Shown: piece after piece, positions 50,708 to 57,225 of the stretch | Position numbering within the stretch: the first letter of the stretch is position 1 | Layout of the letters: each line of letters starts with the position of its first letter | Assembly (NCBI RefSeq): GCF_046097595.1 | Contig: NZ_JBJUVG010000012.1 | Location: 1-57,225 of the forward strand | Length of the DNA: 57,225 bases | DNA from: Peptococcus simiae | GTDB lineage: Bacteria; Bacillota; Peptococcia; Peptococcales; Peptococcaceae | Direction of reading: 5' to 3' | Notes under the pieces: generated by a model | Told to the model about the DNA's origin: nothing | Databases searched by the model: none | What the model saw: only the letters and a program-made list of their open reading frames with translations | Program-made: the position numbers and the translations under genes

Positions 50708-51466
50708 ATGCATATTTTACTGACCAATGATGATGGGATTTTTGCCCCGGGCATTGCCACCCTGGCCAGGCATATTATGGAAAAAACAGACCACCGGCTG
50801 AGTATTATTGCCCCGGAAGTGGAGCAAAGCGGGAAGAGCCGGGCCATTACCCTCTTCCGCTCTATGGCCTTGAAAAAGGTGCAGATTCCTTCCCTGATGA
50901 CCCCGGCTTATAGCGTCTCAGGGACCCCGGCCGACTGCGTCCGGGTAGGCCTCCGCTACCTGCTCCAGGATGTCGACCTGGTCTTGTCCGGCATCAATTT
51001 CGGGGTCAATGTTGGTGGGGACGTGCCCTATTCCGGCACCGTCAGCGCCGCCCTGGAGGCGGCCCGGCTGGAAAAGCCGGCCATTGCTGTTTCGGCTCAA
51101 ATTGCCGGCCAGCATATCTACTTTGATACGGCAGCAGAGGTGGTGCTTAACCTGTTGGAGACCCTGCCGACCAGTTACTTTGCCGGCCGGACCGTCTTAA
51201 GCGTTAATACGCCGGCCCTACCCTATGACCAGATCAAGGGCCTAAAGGCCATCAATTGCGATGCCCACATCACCGATGAATATGAGTGGGTGGGATCTTT
51301 CGGGGAAGAGGAGCACATCCGCATTTGTAACCGTTATCCGGATGAACTGGAAGTGGAAACCGACCTGTACTACGTCCGGGCCGGCTATGCTACCATCTCG
51401 CCCCTGTCGCAAATTGTCAGCACTGATGCGGAAATGGCCCGCCTGTCGGACTGGCTTCAAGATTAG
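50708..51466 (+). CDS. surE: 5'-nucleotidase SurE
   Basis: A 252-aa metal-dependent nucleotidase. The metal-binding TNDDGIFAPGI is at the N-terminus, SGKSRAITLF near residue 41, VSGTPADCV near 76 and SGINFGVNVGGDVPYSGTVSAA near residue 96 are all family blocks. It dephosphorylates nucleoside monophosphates in stationary phase and stress. AGAAGGAGG precedes the ATG. Confidence 0.97.
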   Translation: MHILLTNDDGIFAPGIATLARHIMEKTDHRLSIIAPEVEQSGKSRAITLFRSMALKKVQIPSLMTPAYSVSGTPADCVRVGLRYLLQDVDLVLSGINFGVNVGGDVPYSGTVSAALEAARLEKPAIAVSAQIAGQHIYFDTAAEVVLNLLETLPTSYFAGRTVLSVNTPALPYDQIKGLKAINCDAHITDEYEWVGSFGEEEHIRICNRYPDELEVETDLYYVRAGYATISPLSQIVSTDAEMARLSDWLQD

Positions 51467-51488
51467 CTTGTAAAAAAGCAATATCCTC

Positions 51489-51517
51489 TTGACATTTGTC
51501 TGGTAAAGTCATATGAT
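51489..51517 (+). promoter_or_regulatory. Promoter of rplM-rpsI
   Basis: Perfect TTGACA (51489-51494), 17 bases, TATGAT (51512-51517), 100 bases before rplM. Confidence 0.85.
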
Positions 51518-51613
51518 AGTACGGTATGATTACCACCGATGACAGATCCAGAGCCCCGGATCACATGGTGAATAGTCACAAACACACATGAGATTCCGTA
51601 TCAAGGAGGATAA
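51518..51613 (+). promoter_or_regulatory. Structured L13 leader RNA
   Basis: The leader folds into nested stems: outer TACGG with CCGTA, CACC with GGTG, and inner GATCC/GGATC closing an AGAGCCCC loop. Bacillota rplM leaders bind L13 and regulate their own operon, which fits this position. Folding read by eye. Confidence 0.6.
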
Positions 51614-51616
51614 ATA

Positions 51617-52048
51617 ATGCGTACAACCTACATGGCCAAAGCCGGCGAGGTCGATCGTAAATGGTATGTCATCGATGCCGCAGGCAAACCCCTAGGCCGC
51701 GTTGCTACCCAAGTGGCAGCTATTCTTCGCGGTAAACATAAACCGACTTACACCCCGAACGTTGACTGCGGTGACTTTGTTATCGTTATCAACGCTAAAG
51801 ACGTTGTCTTAACGGGTAAAAAAGAAAGCCAAAAGAAATACTACCGTCACAGCGGCCACCCCGGTGGTTTAAAATCCGTTACTTACGGCGAACTGAAAGA
51901 ACGCAAACCGTCTTTCATGTTTGAACGCACCGTTAAGGGGATGCTCCCGCACAATCGTCTTGGCCGGAAAATGTTCGGCAAACTGAAAGTTTACGATGGT
52001 GCCGATCATCCGCATGCTGCGCAACAGCCAATCGTTTTAGATAAGTAA
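51617..52048 (+). CDS. rplM: 50S ribosomal protein L13
   Basis: A 143-aa large-subunit protein. RKWYVIDAAGKPLGRVATQVA and VDCGDFVIVINA are family blocks, followed by MLPHNRLGRKMFGKLKVY near residue 110. AAGGAGG precedes the ATG. It is in an operon with rpsI. Confidence 0.98.
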   Translation: MRTTYMAKAGEVDRKWYVIDAAGKPLGRVATQVAAILRGKHKPTYTPNVDCGDFVIVINAKDVVLTGKKESQKKYYRHSGHPGGLKSVTYGELKERKPSFMFERTVKGMLPHNRLGRKMFGKLKVYDGADHPHAAQQPIVLDK

Positions 52049-52065
52049 GAACAGGAGGGACCTAT

Positions 52066-52458
52066 ATGGCTCAGATTCAATACTACGGCACTGGTCGTCG
52101 CAAAAGCTCTGTTGCACGTGTCTATCTTGTTCCCGGCAATGGCAATGTGACGATTAACGGCAAAGAAATGTCCGATTACTTCGGCCTTAAAACCTTAGAA
52201 ATGATTGTTATGCAACCCCTCGAATTAACCGAAACCACCGGCCGCTTTGATGTTCGCGTCAATGCCACCGGCGGCGGCAGCACCGGCCAGGCCGGGGCTA
52301 TCCGGATGGGGATTGCCCGCGCCCTTTTGCAGGCAGATCCGGACTACCGTCCGGCCTTAAAACGTGCCGGTTACTTAACCCGTGACCCGCGGATGAAAGA
52401 ACGTCACAAATACGGTCTTAAAAAAGCCCGTCGTGCACCGCAGTTCTCCAAGAGATAA
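52066..52458 (+). CDS. rpsI: 30S ribosomal protein S9
   Basis: A 130-aa small-subunit protein. YYGTGRRKSSVARVYLVPG at the N-terminus and GAIRMGIARALL in the middle are typical; the C-terminus is the basic tail ending FSKR that reaches the P-site tRNA. AGGAGGG precedes the ATG. Confidence 0.98.
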   Translation: MAQIQYYGTGRRKSSVARVYLVPGNGNVTINGKEMSDYFGLKTLEMIVMQPLELTETTGRFDVRVNATGGGSTGQAGAIRMGIARALLQADPDYRPALKRAGYLTRDPRMKERHKYGLKKARRAPQFSKR

Positions 52459-52486
52459 CCAGCACCCATATCTACAATGGATTTAT

Positions 52487-52518
52487 CCGCCAACCGGACT
52501 TGGTTGGCGGTTTTTTTA
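52487..52518 (+). terminator. Intrinsic terminator after rpsI
   Basis: CCGCCAACC, loop GGACTT, GGTTGGCGG, seven T. Confidence 0.9.
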
Positions 52519-52630
52519 TCCCATTGGCCCTGAAAAATAATCGTAACACCGGGGGTCTTTTGCCTATCAAAAGACTGGCGAGAAAAAAGCAGAAAAGGCG
52601 TTAGACCGGGCTTTGTAACTATACTGATGT

Positions 52631-52659
52631 TTGTTGTTCTGCAGGGCTTTTGATATACT
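52631..52659 (+). promoter_or_regulatory. Promoter of the glycosyltransferase/two-component operon
   Basis: TTGTTG (52631-52636), 17 bases, TATACT (52654-52659). Confidence 0.65.
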
Positions 52660-52726
52660 TATCTGTGAGGGCCGCGCCTCTTGGCGGGCCAAAAATAAGG
52701 GATATATTTTGGTAGGAGCGACAGAA

Positions 52727-53869
52727 ATGAAAATTCTCATTGTTACTGAGACCTTCTATCCTTCCATAAATGGTACAGTCACGCGTCTCGTGGAGGCGAT
52801 ACGCTATCTCAAGAAAGCCGGTCATGACGTAACAGTAATAACGGCAGCGGGACAGTCAGGGATATTTGAAGGTGCAGATATCGTTAGCTTGGGCCGGTAT
52901 GACATCCCCCTCTGGCGGGCGGTTCGCTGGAAGCGGGTGTCACTCCCCCTACGGCGGCTCATTTATGAGTTGGAACCGGATGTGGTCCACATCGTCAATG
53001 CCAGCCTCTTTGGGGCTTGCGGGGCCCTGATGGTCAAGCAGCTGGGTATTCCCCTGGTTATGAGCCACCACTTTGATATAGATAAATGGTTAAAGAAACA
53101 CCGCCTGGGTCTGAAAGCCTTGGGGCGGCTTTATTGGCAAATCATCCGCCGACTCCACAACCTGGCCAATATCAACCTGGCGACCTCGGTCAAGTGGCGG
53201 GACGTCTTGCGCAGCCACGGGATTGAGCGGGTTGCCTGTTTAAAAGTAGGGGTTTCAACGAGCCACTTCCACCCCCGGCATGCAGATGAAACCATGCGGC
53301 GGCAGTTAACCGGGGGCCATGAGGAGGGCCTGCTTTTTCTTTTTGTGGGCAAGGTCGAAAAAGAAAAGCAAATCGACCGGTTGGAAAGCCTCTTGCAGCG
53401 GGCACCGGATATCCACCTGGCCGTTATCGGCGATGGGCCTTACTTGCGCCACTTGCGCAAGCTCTTGCCGAGCGACCAGGTTGTTTTTACAGGCCAGCTG
53501 AGTGGTGAAACCTTAGCCCAGGCCTATGCCTCGGCAGATGCCCTGGTCTACCCCAGCGACAAGGCCGACCTGGCCCTGGTTATTTTAGAGGGGATGGCCT
53601 CCGGTTTACCGGTCCTGGCCCAGGACACGCCCACCATGCGGTTACAGGTTAAAGATGGCGAAACCGGTTATCTGGTTTCCTTCACCAATACAGATGATTT
53701 AATGGAAAAGATTAATGGTCTCCGGGATGCCGGCCGGCTCAAGACCATGTCTGTGGCGGCCCGGCATTATGCGGAAGGCTACAGCTGGACAGTGAGCAGC
53801 CAGCAGCTCTTGGACTACTACCACCTGGCCATCGCCCATAGGCGGAAAGAGGCCTTTACAGGCAGCTGA
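52727..53869 (+). CDS. GT4-family glycosyltransferase
   Basis: A 380-aa GT-B glycosyltransferase. KILIVTETFYPSINGTVTRLVE at the N-terminus (acceptor half) and, in the donor half, FVGKVEKEKQIDRL and YPSDKADLALVILEGMASGLPV. The usual first Glu of the EX7E motif is Asp here. It is similar to enzymes that glucosylate or mannosylate membrane lipids, so a glycolipid is plausible. GGAG precedes the ATG at 52727. It leads the operon with the two-component system. Confidence 0.88.
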   Translation: MKILIVTETFYPSINGTVTRLVEAIRYLKKAGHDVTVITAAGQSGIFEGADIVSLGRYDIPLWRAVRWKRVSLPLRRLIYELEPDVVHIVNASLFGACGALMVKQLGIPLVMSHHFDIDKWLKKHRLGLKALGRLYWQIIRRLHNLANINLATSVKWRDVLRSHGIERVACLKVGVSTSHFHPRHADETMRRQLTGGHEEGLLFLFVGKVEKEKQIDRLESLLQRAPDIHLAVIGDGPYLRHLRKLLPSDQVVFTGQLSGETLAQAYASADALVYPSDKADLALVILEGMASGLPVLAQDTPTMRLQVKDGETGYLVSFTNTDDLMEKINGLRDAGRLKTMSVAARHYAEGYSWTVSSQQLLDYYHLAIAHRRKEAFTGS

Positions 53870-53884
53870 TGAAAGGATGATTGG

Positions 53885-54592
53885 ATGCAGGAGAAACTTT
53901 TAGTTGTTGAGGATGAAGAAAACATTCGTCAAAACATAACCGATTATTTTATAGACCAAGGCTACAAGGTGGTCGAAGCCAGAGATGGGGAAGAGGCCCT
54001 AACCCTTTTTGATGCAGAAAAACCGGACCTGGTCATCTTAGACCTGATGTTGCCCAAGCTGGATGGGATTGATGTCTGCAAGACCATCCGCAAGGAGCAT
54101 ACGACCCCGATTATTATGGTTACCGCCCGAAGCGAAGAAATAGACAAGCTCCTGGGCCTGGAGCTGGGCGCAGATGATTACATCACCAAGCCCTTCTCCC
54201 TCCGGGAACTGAATGCCCGGGTCAAGGCTGTTTTCCGGCGCAGCCGGCCGGTGGCCGACCACCTGGAAGATGTCCGGGTCTTTGGCCCTCTTAAGATTAA
54301 CCTGGACCGGCGGGAAGTCCGCTACAATGATGAAACAGTGGACTTAACCCCCTCGGAATACGCCATTCTCATTACCCTGTCGGAAAATGTCGGCCGGCCC
54401 TACAGCCGCCTGCAGCTGTTGACCGCAACCCTGGGCGAAAGTTATGCCGGCTATGAACGAGCCATCGATACCCATGTCAGTAATTTGCGGAAAAAAATCG
54501 AACCGAACCCACAAAAACCGATCTTTATCCAGACCGTTTACGGGCTAGGCTATAAGTTTGGGGACCAGTATGAGCCTATCCAAGAAGATTAG
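53885..54592 (+). CDS. OmpR-family response regulator
   Basis: A 235-aa regulator. The receiver domain has acidic pocket VVEDEEN, phosphoacceptor Asp in VILDLMLPKLDG, Thr in MVTARS and Lys in YITKPFS. The C-terminal winged helix includes TPSEYAILITL and ERAIDTHVSNLRKKI. Overlaps the sensor kinase gene by 23 bases. Confidence 0.95.
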   Translation: MQEKLLVVEDEENIRQNITDYFIDQGYKVVEARDGEEALTLFDAEKPDLVILDLMLPKLDGIDVCKTIRKEHTTPIIMVTARSEEIDKLLGLELGADDYITKPFSLRELNARVKAVFRRSRPVADHLEDVRVFGPLKINLDRREVRYNDETVDLTPSEYAILITLSENVGRPYSRLQLLTATLGESYAGYERAIDTHVSNLRKKIEPNPQKPIFIQTVYGLGYKFGDQYEPIQED

Positions 54593-55949
54593 CTTTGTCC
54601 TGCTCTCGGTGGTAACCATAGGCGGCCTGCTGATTGGCGGCTTAACCATCGATAGCACCACCCGGTCCTTTGACCAGTTTTTATTTGAAACTCGCCAGTC
54701 GGAAATAACCGAATGGTATGACATTTTTATGGACTACTACGAGACCCATGACAACAGTTGGGAGGGGGTCGAGCGGTTAAATGTCAGCGAGGAGCCGGAT
54801 CGGACCATGTCCCTCGGCCAGGCTTATCAGCGGCCCATTGTCCTGGTTTCCCAGTCCGGGCAGATTTTGGTCCATCCTCAGAAAAACTTCATCGGCCTGA
54901 CGGTCGATTCTTCCCTTTTAAATCACGGCTTTCCCCTGGAAAGGGGGGAGGAGGTCATCGGCTACCTCCTGCCGGTGGACTACTTTGACCACAAGTTTTG
55001 GGTCCTGGAAGAAAGCTTTATCCGCAATGTCAGCCACTCAGTCATCAAGGGAATCCTGGCGACCAACCTCATCGCCTTTATTATTGCCCTGGTTCTATCG
55101 CAAAATATGGTCCAGCCCCTGCGCAAGCTTATTGAAAATGTGCGCAAGATGGGCAAGAGTGACCACTTTGTGCCGGTGGTGGTCTACTCTGATGACGAAA
55201 TTGGCGAATTGGCATCTGCCTTTAACCAAATGGGCCTGGAAATCGAAAAAAACAGCGAGGCCCGGACCCGGCTCTTCAGCGATGTCAGCCATGAACTCCG
55301 GACCCCGCTCACTGCCATTGCCGCCTCCCTGGAAAACAAACTGCTCCGCACCGAGTCCCTGTCGCCGGTGGAAATATCAGCCCTCTATGATGAGGTCCTC
55401 CGGATGACCAACCTGGTCAAGGAGCTCCAGAGCATTTCCCGGCTGGATGCCGGCCATATTGACCTTTCGAAAACCCTCATTGATTTCAAGTCCTTCTTTG
55501 CGGACTTTTTCGTCCTGCTTGACGCTGAAGCCGCCTCCCGGGATATCCAGGTGACCATCGATACCCCGGATAACCTGCCCTATTGCTATGCCGACCCTGA
55601 GCGGTTAAAGCAAATTGTCCTCAACCTGGTGAGCAATGCCATGCGCTACTCCAACGATGGCGGCCAGGTGACTCTGGCTGCAGAAGCGGACGACAAATAC
55701 TTTATCATTACCGTTAAAGACAACGGTCTGGGCATGAGCCCCCAGGACCTGGCCCATGTTTTCGATCGTTTTTACCGGTCCGACGCCTCCCGGGCGCGGG
55801 ATACCGGCGGTAGCGGCCTGGGCTTGGCTATTACCAAGGGTCTGGTCGACGCCCATGACGGGGTCATCCAGGTGTCCAGCCAGCTTGGGGAAGGGACCAT
55901 CTTCACCGTTCGCCTCCCCCTTTACCAGGGGACTGAAGCGGAGGACTGA
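54570..55949 (+). CDS. Sensor histidine kinase
   Basis: A 459-aa membrane kinase. Membrane segments at about residues 7-26 and 153-173 enclose an extracytoplasmic sensor domain of about 125 residues; then HAMP, HisKA with phospho-His in DVSHELRTPLTAIA, and HATPase with N-box NLVSNAMRYS, DNGLGM and GGSGLGLAITKGL. It signals to the regulator upstream. I chose the ATG at 54570, though a TTG four codons earlier is possible. Signal unknown. Confidence 0.93.
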   Translation: MSLSKKISFVLLSVVTIGGLLIGGLTIDSTTRSFDQFLFETRQSEITEWYDIFMDYYETHDNSWEGVERLNVSEEPDRTMSLGQAYQRPIVLVSQSGQILVHPQKNFIGLTVDSSLLNHGFPLERGEEVIGYLLPVDYFDHKFWVLEESFIRNVSHSVIKGILATNLIAFIIALVLSQNMVQPLRKLIENVRKMGKSDHFVPVVVYSDDEIGELASAFNQMGLEIEKNSEARTRLFSDVSHELRTPLTAIAASLENKLLRTESLSPVEISALYDEVLRMTNLVKELQSISRLDAGHIDLSKTLIDFKSFFADFFVLLDAEAASRDIQVTIDTPDNLPYCYADPERLKQIVLNLVSNAMRYSNDGGQVTLAAEADDKYFIITVKDNGLGMSPQDLAHVFDRFYRSDASRARDTGGSGLGLAITKGLVDAHDGVIQVSSQLGEGTIFTVRLPLYQGTEAED

Positions 55950-56047
55950 TTTTTTTCTTAATGCTTGCAGGAAAGGTTCTTCACGTGTAGAATAGACTTA
56001 GACAGCATTGGCGGTTGCGCGTATTGGGATGGATAGGAGGTTTTGCT

Positions 56048-57025
56048 TTGGACGCGAGAGCCAGGATAATACTCCACAAATTACGTTTTGTTTGGATAGG
56101 CCTCCTTGTGGTCGCTTTATTGGCCTTGGTTGCTTTTATAGCTTTGAATTTAAGTTTTAACCAATCAGCCGGCGCCTTTGATAAAGTAAAAGCCCCCTAC
56201 CAGTTGGAAATACCCGTTTCCAACCGGGATTTCGACCGCCTGGCCATTGATGTCGCCGATGCCAAGCTCGAGTTGGGTATGACCTCATCCATCAAAAAGC
56301 CGACGGCTTACCTGTATGGTGAGAACTATACCGATGAAAAAGTGATGGCGGATATTAAAGACGGTCGGGTGCAAGTGACCTACCAGCCCAAAGAAGAAGG
56401 CCGGACAGCCAAGCCCCTGACCCTCCGCATCCTTTTACCGGAAGCGGACCTCCGCCAGGTGCGGATCAGTGCGAACCAAGGCGGCATGACCATTGACCAC
56501 CTGCGGACCGATGACCTGGCCATCCAAAAGGGTGCCGGCGACATCGTCTTGAAAAACATCAATGCCAACAGCGCTAAAGTAGAGAGCACAGATGGCCCCA
56601 TGCGGGTTGAAGACAATCGCATCAGCCAGTTTAGTCTGGCCTCAGACCGGGGGGGCCTGGTCCTGCGGAACAACAAAGTTCAGCAGCTGACTGTTGATAA
56701 CCAGACAGGGGATGTCTTCCTCTACACGCCAAACTTTAAAGGCATTACCGATATTCAAACGGTTAGCGGCCATATCACCGCCATATCCAAGCGCCTGCCC
56801 TGGTCCCTCCTGGTCGAAGCCACAGCAGAAAGCCAAGGGGATGTCCAAGTCAACTATGCAAAGCGTTACTGGAAAAAACCGGATATCAGCGAAAAGAGTA
56901 AGCAGGCCTGGAAGGGCGCCGTTGGGGATAACCCCCGCAACATTCTCCGCCTTAAAACAGAGGATGGACACATTACCCTTGACCAGCGTAGCCGGTATAC
57001 TGATACCCAAAGCGACCGGCTCTAG
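56048..57025 (+). CDS. DUF4097-like membrane-anchored beta-helix protein
   Basis: A 325-aa protein with one N-terminal membrane segment (FVWIGLLVVALLALVAFIAL, about residues 14-33) and an exported repeat-rich part of about 250 residues with short repeated strands (ISANQGGMTIDHL, KVESTDGPMRVEDN), typical of DUF4097 beta-helices. Such proteins are tied to PadR/DUF1700 or two-component envelope-stress systems. The likely start is TTG at 56048, six bases after AGGAGG. It follows the kinase by about 100 bases. Confidence 0.75.
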   Translation: MDARARIILHKLRFVWIGLLVVALLALVAFIALNLSFNQSAGAFDKVKAPYQLEIPVSNRDFDRLAIDVADAKLELGMTSSIKKPTAYLYGENYTDEKVMADIKDGRVQVTYQPKEEGRTAKPLTLRILLPEADLRQVRISANQGGMTIDHLRTDDLAIQKGAGDIVLKNINANSAKVESTDGPMRVEDNRISQFSLASDRGGLVLRNNKVQQLTVDNQTGDVFLYTPNFKGITDIQTVSGHITAISKRLPWSLLVEATAESQGDVQVNYAKRYWKKPDISEKSKQAWKGAVGDNPRNILRLKTEDGHITLDQRSRYTDTQSDRL

Positions 57026-57043
57026 GGCAGCATAGATTAGTTC

Positions 57044-57078
57044 ATCTCCTTCTTGTCTTCAAGAAGGAGATTTTTTCT
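57044..57078 (+). terminator. Intrinsic terminator after the DUF4097-like gene
   Basis: ATCTCCTTCTTG, loop TCTT, CAAGAAGGAGAT, then TTTTTCTTTT. Confidence 0.9.
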
Positions 57079-57097
57079 TTTCTTTCATCTCCGAGGC

Positions 57098-57202
57098 TTG
57101 CAATTTATAAAAACATCTTTTATAATGATTAGCACATCGCAAAAGTCGGTCGCAAGAAAAGTGAAAAATCTTGTTGACAGAACAAAAACGATGTGCTATA
57201 TT
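57098..57202 (+). promoter_or_regulatory. Tandem promoters with inverted repeat at the window edge
   Basis: P1 is TTGCAA (57098-57103), 17 bases, TATAAT (57121-57126). P2 is TTGACA (57174-57179), 17 bases, TATATT (57197-57202). A perfect 9-bp inverted repeat, AGCACATCG (57131-57139) and CGATGTGCT (57189-57197), lies between them, its second arm reaching the P2 -10. The controlled gene lies beyond the window. Confidence 0.65.
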
Positions 57203-57225
57203 TAAATAGTTGTTTCGTTCAGAAA

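Noticed and set aside
1..57225. CRISPR array or rRNA operon
   Set aside because: I saw no regularly spaced direct repeats of 25-40 bases and no rRNA-like sequence. The GTAC array at 32659-32730 is an operator-like feature, not a CRISPR.

Overview
The window looks like a chromosomal segment of an anaerobic Bacillota. Signs are strong AGGAGG-type ribosome binding sites, sigma-A-type promoters with 16-18 bp spacers, the rapZ-yvcK-whiA, pgk-tpiA-gpmI-eno and rnc-smc-ftsY gene orders, a TPP riboswitch, a Gram-positive pyrG attenuator, and ThiH (the oxygen-sensitive route to thiazole) rather than ThiO. Core genes look GC-rich. A Peptococcus-like member of the Peptococcaceae is my guess, from impression only.

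Layout. 1-4.9 kb (minus): a thiamine operon thiS-thiF-thiG-thiH-tenI-thiC behind a consensus promoter, a TPP riboswitch and a terminator. 4.9-6.7 kb: an EIIC-type membrane protein, divergent from a HAD phosphatase. 6.7-15.2 kb (plus): an AT-rich accessory island with its own promoter, a 43-codon small ORF, a 1025-aa SNF2/RapA-like helicase and a 1590-aa protein with two sacsin/Hsp90-like ATPase modules and a C-terminal cysteine module. 15.2-19.6 kb (minus): carB and carA. 19.6-20.9 kb: a radical-SAM-like protein and a small exported or membrane protein. 20.9-31.1 kb (plus): rapZ-yvcK-whiA, lower glycolysis, secG and pyrG. 31-36 kb: a small hypothetical gene, a ROK sugar kinase (minus), then a PadR-DUF1700 envelope module with a TraX-like gene. 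36-42.7 kb: rnc-smc-ftsY and an MTA/SAH deaminase. 42.7-51.5 kb: NDH-2, DUF1836 regulator, DegV, an IS3 remnant, tRNA-Ser(CGA), tadA, nitroreductase, thioesterase, phosphoesterase, MazG-like protein, nitrilase, DUF503 and surE. 51.5-57.2 kb: rplM-rpsI with a structured leader, then a glycosyltransferase, two-component system and DUF4097-like operon.

Main points of interest. (1) The SNF2 helicase plus twin sacsin-like ATPase pair matches no multi-gene defence system I recognise and is the best candidate for an undescribed system. (2) The glutamine amidotransferase subunit CarA has lost its catalytic cysteine (Gly247) and histidine (Arg331), so this carbamoyl phosphate synthase is predicted to use free ammonia. 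(3) Several regulatory regions are unusually clear: the TPP riboswitch, a CTP-responsive pyrG leader starting GGGC, a five-copy GTAC array spaced about 17 bp in front of the PadR operon, and a tandem promoter region with a 9-bp inverted repeat at the right edge.
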